The notes beneath the pieces are model-generated. The model was not told the DNA's origin. It did not search any database and saw only the letters and a list, made by a program, of their open reading frames with translations. A stretch of DNA of 60,984 nucleotides from the NCBI GenBank assembly GCA_021324335.1, contig JAJPJH010000059.1:1-60984 (forward strand), read 5' to 3'. Made by a program: the position numbers and the translations under genes. The DNA is from Gammaproteobacteria bacterium. GTDB lineage: Bacteria; Pseudomonadota; Gammaproteobacteria; DSM-16500. This document shows positions 1 through 9,240 of this stretch, in pieces (positions within the stretch are counted from its first letter, which is position 1; the number at the start of each line of letters is the position of its first letter).

Positions 1-10
1 GTCTCACCTT

Positions 11-382
11 TTAGATTTTTCTGAACAAACATCCAGATTGACCTATGGTATTTTTAGTACATTGTGATTCAGTGACGGCTCCCCAAAAAATAGCGAGTGT
101 AAAATCAGGATAGCCTCCGCTAAGGGTGCCGCGACCTTGTGGTAATACGGTTTGATTTTGTTGGTTCCACGCTTGTAACAGGTCTTCGGTATTTCCTTCA
201 CCTAATGCTCGTAAACGCTCACTCATCACTTCTAGCTGTTGGGTCGCAACACTAAAATAATAAGCTGCCTTCGCTTTTTGCAAGGCAGCTAGTTGCATTG
301 CATCAAATCCTAATAACATGAGGGATAAAATAAGCAAGCTGACGAGAATTTCAATTAGACTTGAACCGATATGTGAGCGCAT
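11..382 (-). CDS. pilV: PilV-like type IV prepilin (minor pilin)
   Basis: A 123-residue protein with a class III (type IV pilin) signal: a short basic leader ending in Gly6, then SSLIEILVSLL with Glu at mature position +5, followed by a hydrophobic helix to about residue 30. This is the site cut by prepilin peptidase PilD. The length and the QL..MSERLRAL segment fit the PilV minor-pilin group, which helps prime type IV pili; FimT- or GspI-like proteins are alternatives. Its ATG overlaps the serC stop by one base (TAATG), so translation is probably coupled to serC. Downstream, bases 10-1 read AAGGTGAGAC on this strand, a good ribosome-binding site, so another gene of the same operon probably follows outside the window. 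Confidence 0.72.
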   Translation of the reverse strand: MRSHIGSSLIEILVSLLILSLMLLGFDAMQLAALQKAKAAYYFSVATQQLEVMSERLRALGEGNTEDLLQAWNQQNQTVLPQGRGTLSGGYPDFTLAIFWGAVTESQCTKNTIGQSGCLFRKI

Positions 383-1470
383 TATCCTTGTCGCTTAACG
401 AAATCCTGCATAAAGTCAGCTAATAAATTGACACCTTCTTCTGGCATGCCATTGTAGATACTCGCACGTACACCACCGCTAACACGATGGCCCGCTAAGT
501 TCAACAGATTTCTTTTCGCAGCTTCTTCTAAAAAGCGAGGAGTAAGTTTTTCATCGTGCAAATAAAACATGACATTTTGCATTGATCGATAACTCGGTTC
601 CACGCGGCAAATATAAAAATCCTTATGGGTATCAATGACATTATACAGCGTATCTGCCTTACGCCGGTTAATTTTATAGATGGCTTCTACCCCACCCTGT
701 CGCTTTAGCCACGCGAGCATGAGACCTGTGATATACCAGCTATAAGTAGGAGGTGTATTGTAAAAAGAGTGATGTTCTGCATGTGTTTTATAGGCATAAA
801 GCGTAGGAGTACGCGGTAATGGTTCTTGAATTAAATCTTCCCGCACAATCACGATGGTAATACCTGCTTGTCCCACGTTTTTTTGGGCGCCGGCATAAAC
901 AATACCGTAGTCATTGATATCAATAGGCCGGGATAAAATATTCGAGGTCATATCCGCTACCAGAGGAACATCCCCTGTTCTAGGGACCCAATGAAATTCA
1001 ATGCCATCAATCGTTTCATTCGGCGTGTAATGAACATAAGCCGCCTCTTTGTTTAATGACCACTCTTCTTGCGGTGGTACATAAGCTAAATGGTTACGAT
1101 GAGCGGTTTTTGCAGCAATGTTGATATTGCCGTAACGCTGCGCTTCAGTCACTGCTTTTTTCGACCATACCCCTGTCTCAATATAATCTGCTGTTCCTTT
1201 TCCATTTAATAAGTTTAATGGCACCATTGCAAATTGGGTACTAGCGCCACCCGCCAGGAAAAAGACGTGATAATGCATGGGAATCGCCATGAGTTCACGG
1301 AGATCTGCTTCTGCCTGCTCAGCCACTTCTTTAAATTCATGGCCACGATGGCCTAATTCCATAATAGACATGCCTGTTCCATGCCAATCTAGCATTTCTG
1401 CTTGTGCTTGTTTTAATACTTCTTCGGGCAACATGGCTGGGCCCGCGTTGAAATTGTATACTTTACGCAT
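382..1470 (-). CDS. serC: Phosphoserine aminotransferase
   Basis: A 362-residue PLP enzyme that converts 3-phosphohydroxypyruvate and glutamate to phosphoserine (serine synthesis) and also acts in the pyridoxal phosphate pathway. It starts MRKVYNFNAGPAMLPEEVL, the standard SerC opening. The SHH/GGAS substrate-binding region is present and the PLP lysine is Lys197 in GAQKNVGQAG. The length equals that of E. coli SerC. The stop overlaps the start of the pilV-like gene. A serC-pilin order is unusual; the coupling may simply reflect compaction. Confidence 0.97.
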   Translation of the reverse strand: MRKVYNFNAGPAMLPEEVLKQAQAEMLDWHGTGMSIMELGHRGHEFKEVAEQAEADLRELMAIPMHYHVFFLAGGASTQFAMVPLNLLNGKGTADYIETGVWSKKAVTEAQRYGNINIAAKTAHRNHLAYVPPQEEWSLNKEAAYVHYTPNETIDGIEFHWVPRTGDVPLVADMTSNILSRPIDINDYGIVYAGAQKNVGQAGITIVIVREDLIQEPLPRTPTLYAYKTHAEHHSFYNTPPTYSWYITGLMLAWLKRQGGVEAIYKINRRKADTLYNVIDTHKDFYICRVEPSYRSMQNVMFYLHDEKLTPRFLEEAAKRNLLNLAGHRVSGGVRASIYNGMPEEGVNLLADFMQDFVKRQG

Positions 1471-1567
1471 GTGATTCTTAATCCAATCTTAAAAAAGGCT
1501 TATCCTAGCAATTCTGACTGTCTTCCGCTATCATAATCCGCATTAAAATAAAAGCGAGTAGTGTGTT

Positions 1568-2197
1568 GTGAGTTACGCAGAAACAGTAAAATTTCTCGTT
1601 GCCATGATTATTATGATGAACCCGCTTGGGTCATTATCTATTTTCTTGCAACTAACCCATAAATTTTCTTCCTTACATCAACAACGAATTGCGTTACGCT
1701 GTGGTTTAGCGATTATTGTGATCATGTTAAGCTCCCTTTGGTTCGGCAACCAATTGCTAGAATTATTAGGTATCACCATCCCTTCTTTTCGCTGTGCTGG
1801 TGGGATTATTTTATTGCTCACGGGGTTATCCATGCTGCAGTCCAAAGAAAGCCCGATCAGCCATACGCCAGAAGATGATGCCGCTGCAGAAGACCGCACT
1901 TCCTTGGCTATTGTGCCTTTAGCTTTGCCTATTATCGTCGGTCCCGGCACTATTAGCACCTTGATTATTGCTTCCACTGATTATCAAACGACCCATCTCA
2001 AATTGTGGTTATCTTTACTGTGCCTAGGATTAGCCTTCGGTATGGGGTTGATTTTATATTATGGTAATACCATTGCGCGGCTGGTGGGGGAATCCGTGAT
2101 TAAGGTGATTACGCGGATTATGGGGATGCTGATTATGGCGATTGCAGTAGGGATGTTGGCGAATGGGTTGATAGGGCTGATACCAGCATTGCGATAG
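1568..2197 (+). CDS. MarC/UPF0056 family inner-membrane protein
   Basis: A 209-residue hydrophobic protein with about six membrane segments. The opening (FLVAMIIMMNPLGSLSIFL), the central PLALPIIVGPGTISTLI and the closing MGMLIMAIAVGMLANG are family signatures of MarC. The usual annotation as a multiple-antibiotic-resistance protein is not supported by genetics in E. coli, and the substrate is unknown. The start is GTG, inside a TTGTGAGTT context. The gene is divergent from serC, with about 100 bases between them that must hold both promoters. Confidence 0.88.
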   Translation: MSYAETVKFLVAMIIMMNPLGSLSIFLQLTHKFSSLHQQRIALRCGLAIIVIMLSSLWFGNQLLELLGITIPSFRCAGGIILLLTGLSMLQSKESPISHTPEDDAAAEDRTSLAIVPLALPIIVGPGTISTLIIASTDYQTTHLKLWLSLLCLGLAFGMGLILYYGNTIARLVGESVIKVITRIMGMLIMAIAVGMLANGLIGLIPALR

Positions 2198-2211
2198 CTA
2201 TGGGCATTATC

Positions 2212-2574
2212 TTATTCAGTTAATGAGATGATTTGATTTAATAGCTCACAAACATTGGTAAATACTTCTTTTGGTACGCATTTCCAAGGATGAATTTTTG
2301 CGCTGCGTCGTCGCCAATCAAAAGACTTTGGTTGATGGGCCAACACATAACTAATTACTCCTTGAGGCCCTTCAAATTTAATAGCAAACGGGTTAGTACT
2401 ATTGTAATCAGCTGTGGTCATGGGTAGTCCGATAACAATGCCCGTTCGATCATTAAATTTCTTTGGAGATAAAACTAACATCGGATGCCTATCACGCATT
2501 TCGCGACCACTTTGAGGATTAAAATTAATCCATATGATCTCTCCACGATCCGGAACCCAGGCTGGTCTTGTCAT
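2212..2574 (-). CDS. mazF: MazF/PemK family mRNA interferase toxin
   Basis: A 120-residue PemK/MazF-fold protein. The N-terminal motif PDRGEIIWINFNPQSGREM matches the MazF/ChpB opening (RGDIVWVDFDP..G.EQ), with RHPMLVLSPKKFNDRTG and the later PMTT following. Family members are sequence-specific endoribonucleases held inactive by the antitoxin. The ATG overlaps the mazE stop by one base (TAATG), the usual antitoxin-toxin coupling. The sequence is closer to ChpB/PemK than to E. coli MazF. No lesion is visible. Confidence 0.9.
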   Translation of the reverse strand: MTRPAWVPDRGEIIWINFNPQSGREMRDRHPMLVLSPKKFNDRTGIVIGLPMTTADYNSTNPFAIKFEGPQGVISYVLAHQPKSFDWRRRSAKIHPWKCVPKEVFTNVCELLNQIISLTE

Positions 2575-2828
2575 TAAAATTTCTCCGCCCCGAGCAATTC
2601 GGATGCCATCACTTCCCCACTATGTTTTTTGGGATCAAATAACTTAAGTCTTTCATCTAAGGTTAAGTTTTGACTGCCTATAGATCGAACAATAATGGCA
2701 TCGTCTTGGACCGCCAGCTCTACTGGTGTACCCAGATGAAAATGTGCACTGCGCGCAAGTGCGGCAGGAATCCGAACAGCAAGACTATTTCCCCATTTTT
2801 GAACAGTTAACGTAGCTATTTTCGTCAT
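2574..2828 (-). CDS. mazE: MazE-like AbrB-fold antitoxin
   Basis: An 84-residue antitoxin. The N-terminal swapped-hairpin DNA-binding domain is clear: VQKWGNSLAVRIPAALA, then LGTPVELAVQDDAIIVR. The C-terminal tail (about residues 55-84) should wrap the toxin. A longer reading from a TTG at 2858 is possible, but the ATG at 2828 is preferred because GAGAGG lies eight bases upstream and the domain starts right after it. The gene precedes mazF with coupled translation. An inverted repeat upstream (2859-2897) may be the autoregulatory operator. Confidence 0.9.
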   Translation of the reverse strand: MTKIATLTVQKWGNSLAVRIPAALARSAHFHLGTPVELAVQDDAIIVRSIGSQNLTLDERLKLFDPKKHSGEVMASELLGAEKF

Positions 2829-2858
2829 GATATCTAACCTCTCATTAGGTATATACAA

Positions 2859-2897
2859 GTATAGACTTAAATCCCGCGTGTGTCTACATGTCTATAC
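2859..2897. promoter_or_regulatory. Candidate mazEF operator (inverted repeat)
   Basis: GTATAGAC at 2859-2866 and GTCTATAC at 2890-2897 form a perfect 8-bp inverted repeat with 31 bp between arm starts, about three helical turns. A related half-site (GTGTCTACA) lies just before the right arm. It sits 30-70 bp upstream of the mazE start. MazEF-type complexes repress their own promoter through such repeats; assignment to this pair is inference. Confidence 0.4.
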
Positions 2898-2933
2898 ATT
2901 TGACGAAAGGAAAACCACCTCCTTCCCCTAGCT

Positions 2934-2961
2934 CCTTTCTCCTAGCAAAACAGGAGAAAGG
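2934..2961. repeat. Perfect 10-bp hairpin downstream of fumC
   Basis: CCTTTCTCCT (2934-2943) and AGGAGAAAGG (2952-2961) pair perfectly around an 8-base loop. It lies just after the fumC stop on the minus strand. There is no U-run, so it is not a textbook intrinsic terminator, but it may stabilise or end the fumC transcript. A similar TAGCAGGAGA-type hairpin occurs at 7057-7084. Confidence 0.5.
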
Positions 2962-2984
2962 GTAAATATATAGAAGAGAGTAGC

Positions 2985-4385
2985 CTATTCTTTCGGACCC
3001 AACATGGATTCAGGTCGTACGTATTCTTTGAATTCCTTCTCATTTAAATATCCCAACGCTAAACACGCCTCTAACAACGACGTCCCATCATGCCATGCCT
3101 TATGCGCAATCTCCGCTGCTTTGTCATAGCCAATTTTTGGCGCAAGCGCTGTCACTAACATTAGCGAATTATGAACAGATTCGTTAATTGCTCTTTCATC
3201 CGCTTCCAATCCTTTCACACAATATTTAGTAAACATACGTGAGGAATCTGTCAGCAAGCGTACAGAATGTAAGAAGTTGTGAATAATGACTGGCTTAAAC
3301 ACATTTAACTCAAAATTTCCTTGCGAATCTGCAAACCCAATCGTCGCATCATTTCCCATGACTTGCACACACACCATGGTCATTGCTTCTGACTGAGTTG
3401 GATTTACTTTACCAGGCATAATCGAAGAACCCGGTTCATTGGCAGGCAAAATCAATTCACCCAAACCACAACGCGGGCCCGATCCTAACCAGCGAATATC
3501 ATTCGCTATTTTCATCAAGGCACAAGCTAATGTTTTTAATGCGCCACTTGAGAAAACAAAAGCATCATGCGCAGCCAAAGCAGCAAATTTGTTTGGTGCA
3601 GAAACAAAAGGCAAACCAGTTAATTCCGCAATTTTTGCTGCTGCTTTTTCAGCAAATTTAGGATGCGTATTCAAGCCGGTACCCACTGCCGTTCCACCCA
3701 ATGCTAGCTCATATAATCCTGGCAGCGTTTTCTTGATATTTTCCATCGCCGCATCTAATTGCGACACATAACCAGAAAACTCTTGGCCTAATGTCAAAGG
3801 TACGGCATCTTGTAAATGCGTACGACCTATTTTAACAATATGCGCAAATTGTTTTTGCTTTTCTGCTAATGCATCACGTAATTCTGTGATTGCTGGTAAT
3901 AGATGATGAATAATGGCTTCAGCTGCAGCAATATGCATAGCCGTTGGGAAAGTATCGTTCGATGACTGTGATTGGTTCACATGATCATTGGGATGAACTG
4001 GACTTTTACCGCCGATTTTTCCTGTTGCCAGTTCAATCGCACGATTACTAATCACTTCATTTACATTCATATTTGTTTGCGTACCACTACCCGTTTGCCA
4101 TATACGCAAAGGAAATTGATCATTGAATTTTCCTGCTATCACTTCATCCGCTGCTTTAACGATTAATTCCATCGTCTCCTTTTTCATAAGACCTAATTCA
4201 TAGTTAGTGATCGCCGCTGCTTTTTTCAAAACTGCAAACGCACGGATTAATTCCACCGGCATGCGGTCATTGCCAATGGCGAAATGCTCTAGCGAACGTT
4301 GCGTTTGTGCACCCCAGTATTTATCAGCAGGGACTTCAATTGTTCCCATGCTATCTGATTCAAGACGAGTTTGTTGCGTTATCAT
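2985..4385 (-). CDS. fumC: Fumarate hydratase, class II
   Basis: A 466-residue iron-independent fumarase that interconverts fumarate and malate in the TCA cycle. The superfamily signature [11 protein letters not shown] sits at 319-329, containing the catalytic Ser321. The [12 protein letters not shown] and [20 protein letters not shown] regions are intact, with His190 as the probable general base partner. Length and colinearity are those of E. coli FumC. It is followed by the 2934-2961 hairpin and preceded closely by pepN. Confidence 0.97.
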   Translation of the reverse strand: MITQQTRLESDSMGTIEVPADKYWGAQTQRSLEHFAIGNDRMPVELIRAFAVLKKAAAITNYELGLMKKETMELIVKAADEVIAGKFNDQFPLRIWQTGSGTQTNMNVNEVISNRAIELATGKIGGKSPVHPNDHVNQSQSSNDTFPTAMHIAAAEAIIHHLLPAITELRDALAEKQKQFAHIVKIGRTHLQDAVPLTLGQEFSGYVSQLDAAMENIKKTLPGLYELALGGTAVGTGLNTHPKFAEKAAAKIAELTGLPFVSAPNKFAALAAHDAFVFSSGALKTLACALMKIANDIRWLGSGPRCGLGELILPANEPGSSIMPGKVNPTQSEAMTMVCVQVMGNDATIGFADSQGNFELNVFKPVIIHNFLHSVRLLTDSSRMFTKYCVKGLEADERAINESVHNSLMLVTALAPKIGYDKAAEIAHKAWHDGTSLLEACLALGYLNEKEFKEYVRPESMLGPKE

Positions 4386-4398
4386 TTTCTAAAGACCT

Positions 4399-7017
4399 CT
4401 ATTCAAGACTTTTGGTAACTAATTCATATAAATCCGTTGAGATTTTTTTATCGTCCAGAAGCAATGCCAGTTGCTCCCGCATTAATGCTTGTCGTTCTTT
4501 ATCATACCGTCGCCAGCTAGTCAAAGGATTTACCATACGGGCTGCCACTTGTGGGTTTAATTTGTCAAGTTGTTGTACAACTTCACGCAAGAAAGCATAT
4601 CCCTCTCCGCTTCTCACATGGAAATTCACGGCGTTACGATGACCAAACGTCCCGATTAAGGCATACACTTTATTGGGATTTTTTATATCAAAAGCCTCAT
4701 GCCGCATCAGTTTTTTGACTTGTTGCAAAGCAATCGGTAATTTTGTCGCCGCTTGAATAGCAAACCATTTATCCACGACTAAATCATCTTGCTTCCATGT
4801 CTCATAAAATTGATCTAATGCTTTGGCTCTGAGAGGTGAATCTAAATCACTTAAAGCCTGCAAAGCAGCGGCTGTTTCGGTCATATTGGATGTCAGCGCG
4901 GTGGTAAATTGCTGCATCCCAATATCCGTATATTGCGGTAATCGCATGAGGTAAGCGAGACAGCGATTTTTTAACTGCCGCTTACCTACCTCTTCCAGTG
5001 AGAATCGGTAAGGAACTGATTCATCATGATGCTGACGATAAACCTCATGAAATAACAAATGTAATTCCTTCGCTACTTCTGTCAATACAAATTCCCGTAC
5101 GGTATGAATCGCATCAACATCGATGACTTCCATTTGTTCGCCAATATATTTCTCCGATGGCATTATCAACATTTCCGCTAACAAAAATTTATCGTCCATT
5201 TGCTTTCTTAATAAATGGGCATACACATCAATAAATTCTTGTGATAATGTTAATAACGTTTCTTGCTGATAATCTTTAATTAAATTTAATATTGTCCGTA
5301 ATACATATTTCTGCCCTGCTTCCCAGCGATTAAACGCATCTTTATCCTGTTTAAGTAAAAATAACAAATCAGCATCAGAATAATAGTAATCGAGTTTAAT
5401 GGGGGCTGAAAAATTTTGTAGTAATGAGGGAATAGGTTGTGAAGCTATTTGTTTAAACTGAAACACTTGCGAAGCTTTAGTAAGTTGCAATACGTCTCTT
5501 ACAATTTCTTCACCCTGTTGATTCAGCAAACCAATTTGAATAGGAATAAGCATAGGCTTCTTTTCAACTTGCCTTGGTGTAGGTGGGCAAAATTGTGTGA
5601 ACGTCAGTGTATATAGCTGTTGCTGGGCATCATAATCATCTTGAGCGGTAACGGTGGGAGTACCCGCTTGGGTATACCATAATCGAAATTGCGTTAAATC
5701 CACTCCCGATACATCTTCCATTGTTTTAATAAAATCTTCTATCGTTACCGCTTGACCATCATAGCTGGCAAAATATAAATCCATGCCTTTACGGAATAAA
5801 GGTTTACCGAGAATAGTTTGCAGCATGCGCAGCACTTCAGCACCTTTTTCATAGACGGTGGCCGTATAAAAATTATTGATTTCAATGTAGGAATCGGGGC
5901 GCACAGGATGTGCTAAGGGACCTGCGTCTTCTGAAAACTGGACTTCACGTAAGCGAGTAACATCGCGTATACGCATAACGGCATGAGAAAGTAAATCTTC
6001 GCTAAAAGATTGATCGCGAAAAATAGTCAACCCTTCCTTTAAACTTAATTGAAACCAATCACGACAGGTGACCCGATTCCCTGTCCAATTATGAAAATAT
6101 TCATGGCCAATCACTGATAAAATATGGATATAATCATCATCTGTAGCTGTTTCTGGTTTCGCTAATACATATTTGGTATTAAAAATATTTAAACCTTTAT
6201 TTTCCATTGCTCCCATATTGAAATCACTGATAGCAACCAGCATGTAAATATCTAAATCATATTCTCGGCCATAATTTTTCTCATCCCAACGCATAGCTTC
6301 TTTGAGCGAATAAACAGCATGTTGCGCCTGATCGCCATAGCCTTTTTCGACATAAATTCGTAGGGAAACAGGACGATTCGATTGCGTAATAAACGTATCT
6401 TCAATTAAATCAAAATCGCCAGCCACTAAGGCAAATAAATAACTAGGTTTTTTAAATGGATCTTCCCATGTGGCCCAATGACGACCATTTTCTAATTGAC
6501 CGGAATCAATTAAATTACCATTCGATAAGAGATAAGGATAACGCTTTGCATCAGCCTCAATGGTTGTCGTATAGCGGGATAAAATATCAGGGTGATCCAT
6601 AAAATAGGTAATGCGTCTAAACCCTTCTGCCTCGCATTGGGTGCAATAGGTATCACGTGAGCAATAGAGACCACTCAGGGCGGTATTTTTTTGGGGATAG
6701 ATTTTAGTGGTAATATCGAGATCGAATACATCAGGAACATTGTGAATAACCAGCAAGGTATCGGTTAAGGTATAATCCGATTCACTCAATACTTTTCCAT
6801 TTAATTGTATCGCTTCTAAGGTTAACTCTTCCCCATTAAGTATTAACTCTTTCGATGAGTTCGTACTTAATCGATGATGACGGACCTTCATACGAGACTT
6901 CACAATCGTATGCGTGTCATAAAGATTAAAGTGAAGATGAATGTCATCAATTAAATAAGCAGGAATCTGGTAGTCTTTCAAATAAATAGGTTGCGGTAAA
7001 GTTTTCTCGTCTGACAT
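4399..7017 (-). CDS. pepN: Aminopeptidase N (M1 metallopeptidase)
   Basis: An 872-residue cytoplasmic zinc aminopeptidase that removes N-terminal residues from peptides. The substrate motif GAMEN lies at 269-273, the zinc motif HEYFH at 305-309, and the third zinc ligand Glu328 in LKEGLT. Length and layout match E. coli PepN (870). The ATG at 7017 (MSDEKTLPQ) is chosen over an upstream TTG at 7029 because TTGAGAA gives a ribosome-binding site at suitable spacing. fumC follows 13 bases after the stop, so the two are probably cotranscribed. Confidence 0.96.
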   Translation of the reverse strand: MSDEKTLPQPIYLKDYQIPAYLIDDIHLHFNLYDTHTIVKSRMKVRHHRLSTNSSKELILNGEELTLEAIQLNGKVLSESDYTLTDTLLVIHNVPDVFDLDITTKIYPQKNTALSGLYCSRDTYCTQCEAEGFRRITYFMDHPDILSRYTTTIEADAKRYPYLLSNGNLIDSGQLENGRHWATWEDPFKKPSYLFALVAGDFDLIEDTFITQSNRPVSLRIYVEKGYGDQAQHAVYSLKEAMRWDEKNYGREYDLDIYMLVAISDFNMGAMENKGLNIFNTKYVLAKPETATDDDYIHILSVIGHEYFHNWTGNRVTCRDWFQLSLKEGLTIFRDQSFSEDLLSHAVMRIRDVTRLREVQFSEDAGPLAHPVRPDSYIEINNFYTATVYEKGAEVLRMLQTILGKPLFRKGMDLYFASYDGQAVTIEDFIKTMEDVSGVDLTQFRLWYTQAGTPTVTAQDDYDAQQQLYTLTFTQFCPPTPRQVEKKPMLIPIQIGLLNQQGEEIVRDVLQLTKASQVFQFKQIASQPIPSLLQNFSAPIKLDYYYSDADLLFLLKQDKDAFNRWEAGQKYVLRTILNLIKDYQQETLLTLSQEFIDVYAHLLRKQMDDKFLLAEMLIMPSEKYIGEQMEVIDVDAIHTVREFVLTEVAKELHLLFHEVYRQHHDESVPYRFSLEEVGKRQLKNRCLAYLMRLPQYTDIGMQQFTTALTSNMTETAAALQALSDLDSPLRAKALDQFYETWKQDDLVVDKWFAIQAATKLPIALQQVKKLMRHEAFDIKNPNKVYALIGTFGHRNAVNFHVRSGEGYAFLREVVQQLDKLNPQVAARMVNPLTSWRRYDKERQALMREQLALLLDDKKISTDLYELVTKSLE

Positions 7018-7056
7018 AGAAATTCTCAAATTTAATGGCTAGTGACAGTCTTCTGT

Positions 7057-7084
7057 CTTCTCCCCCGCGTTAGCAGGAGAGAAG
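7057..7084. repeat. Imperfect hairpin between pepN and the Pro-rich gene
   Basis: CTTCTC (7057-7062) pairs with GAGAAG (7079-7084), and after one mismatch CC (7064-7065) pairs with GG (7076-7077), around a GCGTTAG-containing loop. It lies just downstream of the Pro-rich gene on the minus strand. It resembles the 2934-2961 hairpin and may be a short dispersed palindrome or a transcript end. Confidence 0.4.
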
Positions 7085-7094
7085 TAAAGGCTGA

Positions 7095-7802
7095 TTATGA
7101 TGATTTAATAGCAGGTTCTAATGCAAGCTGATTTCCAGGTTCATTAAAAGTGCTAGGTAAAGGCGGATTAGCGGAAGTCGGCATACCTGGTGCAGCTTGA
7201 TTGCTAGGCGCTGCAGCAGGCGGTGCCCCTACTCCTGGCATCGAATTCATTGGCTGTGGCGGCATGCCTGGATTAGCCTGCTGCGGCTGGGTTTGTACCC
7301 CAGGCGCTGCGCCTGGTGCCATAGGAGCTGCTGGCATGCCCTGCGTGGGGGTTGATTGAGGTGGCGTCGTAGAGGGAGGAACAACCACGTTTACACCCTG
7401 TACGCTGGGTCCGCCGGGAACTGCTACGGCCGGCTGAGGTACTTGTGGAGGGGCTGATTGCATCATACCCGGCGATGTCGCACCGATTGAAGAAGTAGGT
7501 GGTTGGGTGGATTTAGGGACGATTTTCAAATTCCCACCCGTATCAATAATAGTGGTTTGCGGTTCTCCTCCAGCACTTTGACTTTCGATAGGAGCGGCTG
7601 GCGAAACAGGAGCGGCTGGTACAGCAGCAGAGGTCACGGGAGCCACAGCGGGATTAGCCACCGGCGGATTAGCAGCTGGGACAGCAGGCTGTGCCCCTGT
7701 AGAAGGGAGTGGCTGAGCAGGAGATTGATCTACTGTTTGTGCCATCACCTGCGACCCCGTTATGGCAAACAAAATAGCTATTGCGAAATATTTCAGTTTC
7801 AT
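7095..7802 (-). CDS. Secreted Pro/Ala-rich protein of unknown function
   Basis: A 235-residue protein from the ATG at 7802, which has AGGGA seven bases upstream; longer readings lack this. Residues 1-21 form a clear Sec signal peptide (KLKYFAIAILFAI, cut after VMA). The rest is low-complexity, dominated by Pro, Ala, Gly, Gln and Val, with many PQ, AP and NP steps and very few charged residues. It has no recognisable domain. Such sequence suggests a flexible periplasmic or cell-surface linker. It is transcribed toward pepN and divergent from ubiG. Function is not known. Confidence 0.75.
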   Translation of the reverse strand: MKLKYFAIAILFAITGSQVMAQTVDQSPAQPLPSTGAQPAVPAANPPVANPAVAPVTSAAVPAAPVSPAAPIESQSAGGEPQTTIIDTGGNLKIVPKSTQPPTSSIGATSPGMMQSAPPQVPQPAVAVPGGPSVQGVNVVVPPSTTPPQSTPTQGMPAAPMAPGAAPGVQTQPQQANPGMPPQPMNSMPGVGAPPAAAPSNQAAPGMPTSANPPLPSTFNEPGNQLALEPAIKSS

Positions 7803-7869
7803 ATCACAATTCCCTGTTTCGATAATAATTAAACTTAACATCTGTTAGCTCAATCAAGCAAGGTGAATC

Positions 7870-8574
7870 ATGATGGATACAAATTACGACCCGCAAGAGT
7901 TAGCAAAATTTGCTTCCCTCGCAGCGCATTGGTGGGACCCAACCGGCGAGTTAAAAACTTTACATCAAATCAATCCCCTGCGATTAGATTATATTTCTCA
8001 AAAAACGCCCCTCGCTGGGAAACAAGTCATCGATATTGGTTGTGGTGGCGGCATTCTTTCTGAAAGCATGGCGCTTAAAGGAGCCCATGTTACCGGAATT
8101 GATATGAATAAATCTGTCATCGATGTAGCGAAACTGCATCAACTCGAGTCAGGCACCCAAGTGGAATACCGTGTTATTGCTGCTGAAGAAATGGCCCGCG
8201 AACGCCCTGGTCATTATGACATTGTCACTTGCTTAGAAATGCTTGAGCACGTTCCTGACCCCGCCTCCATCATTAAAGCCTGTGCGACTTTAGTGAAACC
8301 CGGTGGCCATGTCTTTTTTTCTACCCTTAATCGTCATCTTAAATCGTATCTCTTTGCTATTTTGGGTGCTGAATACTTATTGAAATTATTACCAAAAAAT
8401 ACTCATGATTATGCTAAATTCATTCGACCTTCTGAATTAAGTGCTTGGGCGAGACAAGCAAGCCTCTTACTCGAAGAGTTAAAAGGCATTACCTATCATC
8501 CTCTTAGTCGGTACTTTCAGTTAACGGATGATATCTCTGTTAATTATCTTCTTTATGCAAGGAAACCGGTATGA
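7870..8574 (+). CDS. ubiG: UbiG: ubiquinone biosynthesis O-methyltransferase
   Basis: A 234-residue SAM-dependent methyltransferase that performs both O-methylations in ubiquinone synthesis. The N-terminus ([20 protein letters not shown]) is diagnostic for UbiG. SAM motif [14 protein letters not shown] is at 53-65, with [11 protein letters not shown] as a later core motif. The ATG at 7870 has AAGGTG upstream; the second codon is also ATG. Its last four bases overlap the start of the HAD phosphatase (ATGA), an order also seen in Pseudomonas (ubiG-mupP). Confidence 0.96.
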   Translation: MMDTNYDPQELAKFASLAAHWWDPTGELKTLHQINPLRLDYISQKTPLAGKQVIDIGCGGGILSESMALKGAHVTGIDMNKSVIDVAKLHQLESGTQVEYRVIAAEEMARERPGHYDIVTCLEMLEHVPDPASIIKACATLVKPGGHVFFSTLNRHLKSYLFAILGAEYLLKLLPKNTHDYAKFIRPSELSAWARQASLLLEELKGITYHPLSRYFQLTDDISVNYLLYARKPV

Positions 8575-9236
8575 CTTCTTTTCGTGGCGTTTTATTTGAT
8601 TTAGATGGCACGTTATTGGATACCGCGCCTGACCTGGTTTATGCATTCAATCAATTACGACATGACCATGATTTACCTGCCATGTCCTTAGCAGAACTTC
8701 GGCCGATTATTAGTTTGGGTTCAAAAATCATGATTAAACGCCTTTTAGGGATTGATGAGAATTCGCCTCATTTCAATGCATTACGAGAAAAATTTCTAGC
8801 CGTTTATGAAGAACACCTTGCTGATTCGACCCAATTTTTTCCCGGAATTGAAGAAGTGTTATCTCATCTTGATGAAACCCAGATGCCGTGGGGGATTGTA
8901 ACAAATAAGCTAACACGACATACCTCAGCCTTACTAAAAGCATTGCGGATAGACCATAGGCCCATATGCGTGATTTGTGGTGATTCCTTACCTACTTTCA
9001 AACCCGACCCTGCCCCTATTCTCTATGCTTGCCAACTCCTCCAGCAAGATCCTAAAACCTGCCTTTACATAGGCGATTCTCTAACGGATGTGACTGCTAG
9101 CAAAGCAGCAGGTACCGCTTCTCTGGTCGCCTTGTATGGGTATATCGGGGAAGAAGAAAATCCCATTGCCTGGGCAGCAGATGGGTATATTCAGCAGCCT
9201 ATAGAAATAATGAAATGGATTAAATCTGATCGCTAA
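8571..9236 (+). CDS. mupP: HAD-IA phosphatase, Gph/MupP-like
   Basis: A 221-residue haloacid-dehalogenase phosphatase: motif [16 protein letters not shown] (nucleophile Asp at about residue 10), motif II IVTNK, motif III Lys in FKPDP, motif [11 protein letters not shown]. It could be phosphoglycolate phosphatase (Gph). I favour MupP, the N-acetylmuramate 6-phosphate phosphatase of peptidoglycan recycling, because it overlaps ubiG as in pseudomonads and shares the WGIVTNK and ALREKFL..Y features remembered for MupP. Substrate assignment is inference; the HAD class is certain. Confidence 0.7.
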   Translation: MTSFRGVLFDLDGTLLDTAPDLVYAFNQLRHDHDLPAMSLAELRPIISLGSKIMIKRLLGIDENSPHFNALREKFLAVYEEHLADSTQFFPGIEEVLSHLDETQMPWGIVTNKLTRHTSALLKALRIDHRPICVICGDSLPTFKPDPAPILYACQLLQQDPKTCLYIGDSLTDVTASKAAGTASLVALYGYIGEEENPIAWAADGYIQQPIEIMKWIKSDR

Positions 9237-9240
9237 CTTG

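Noticed and set aside
3439..4642. Plus-strand open frames over fumC and pepN
   Set aside because: They are antisense shadows of strongly conserved genes.
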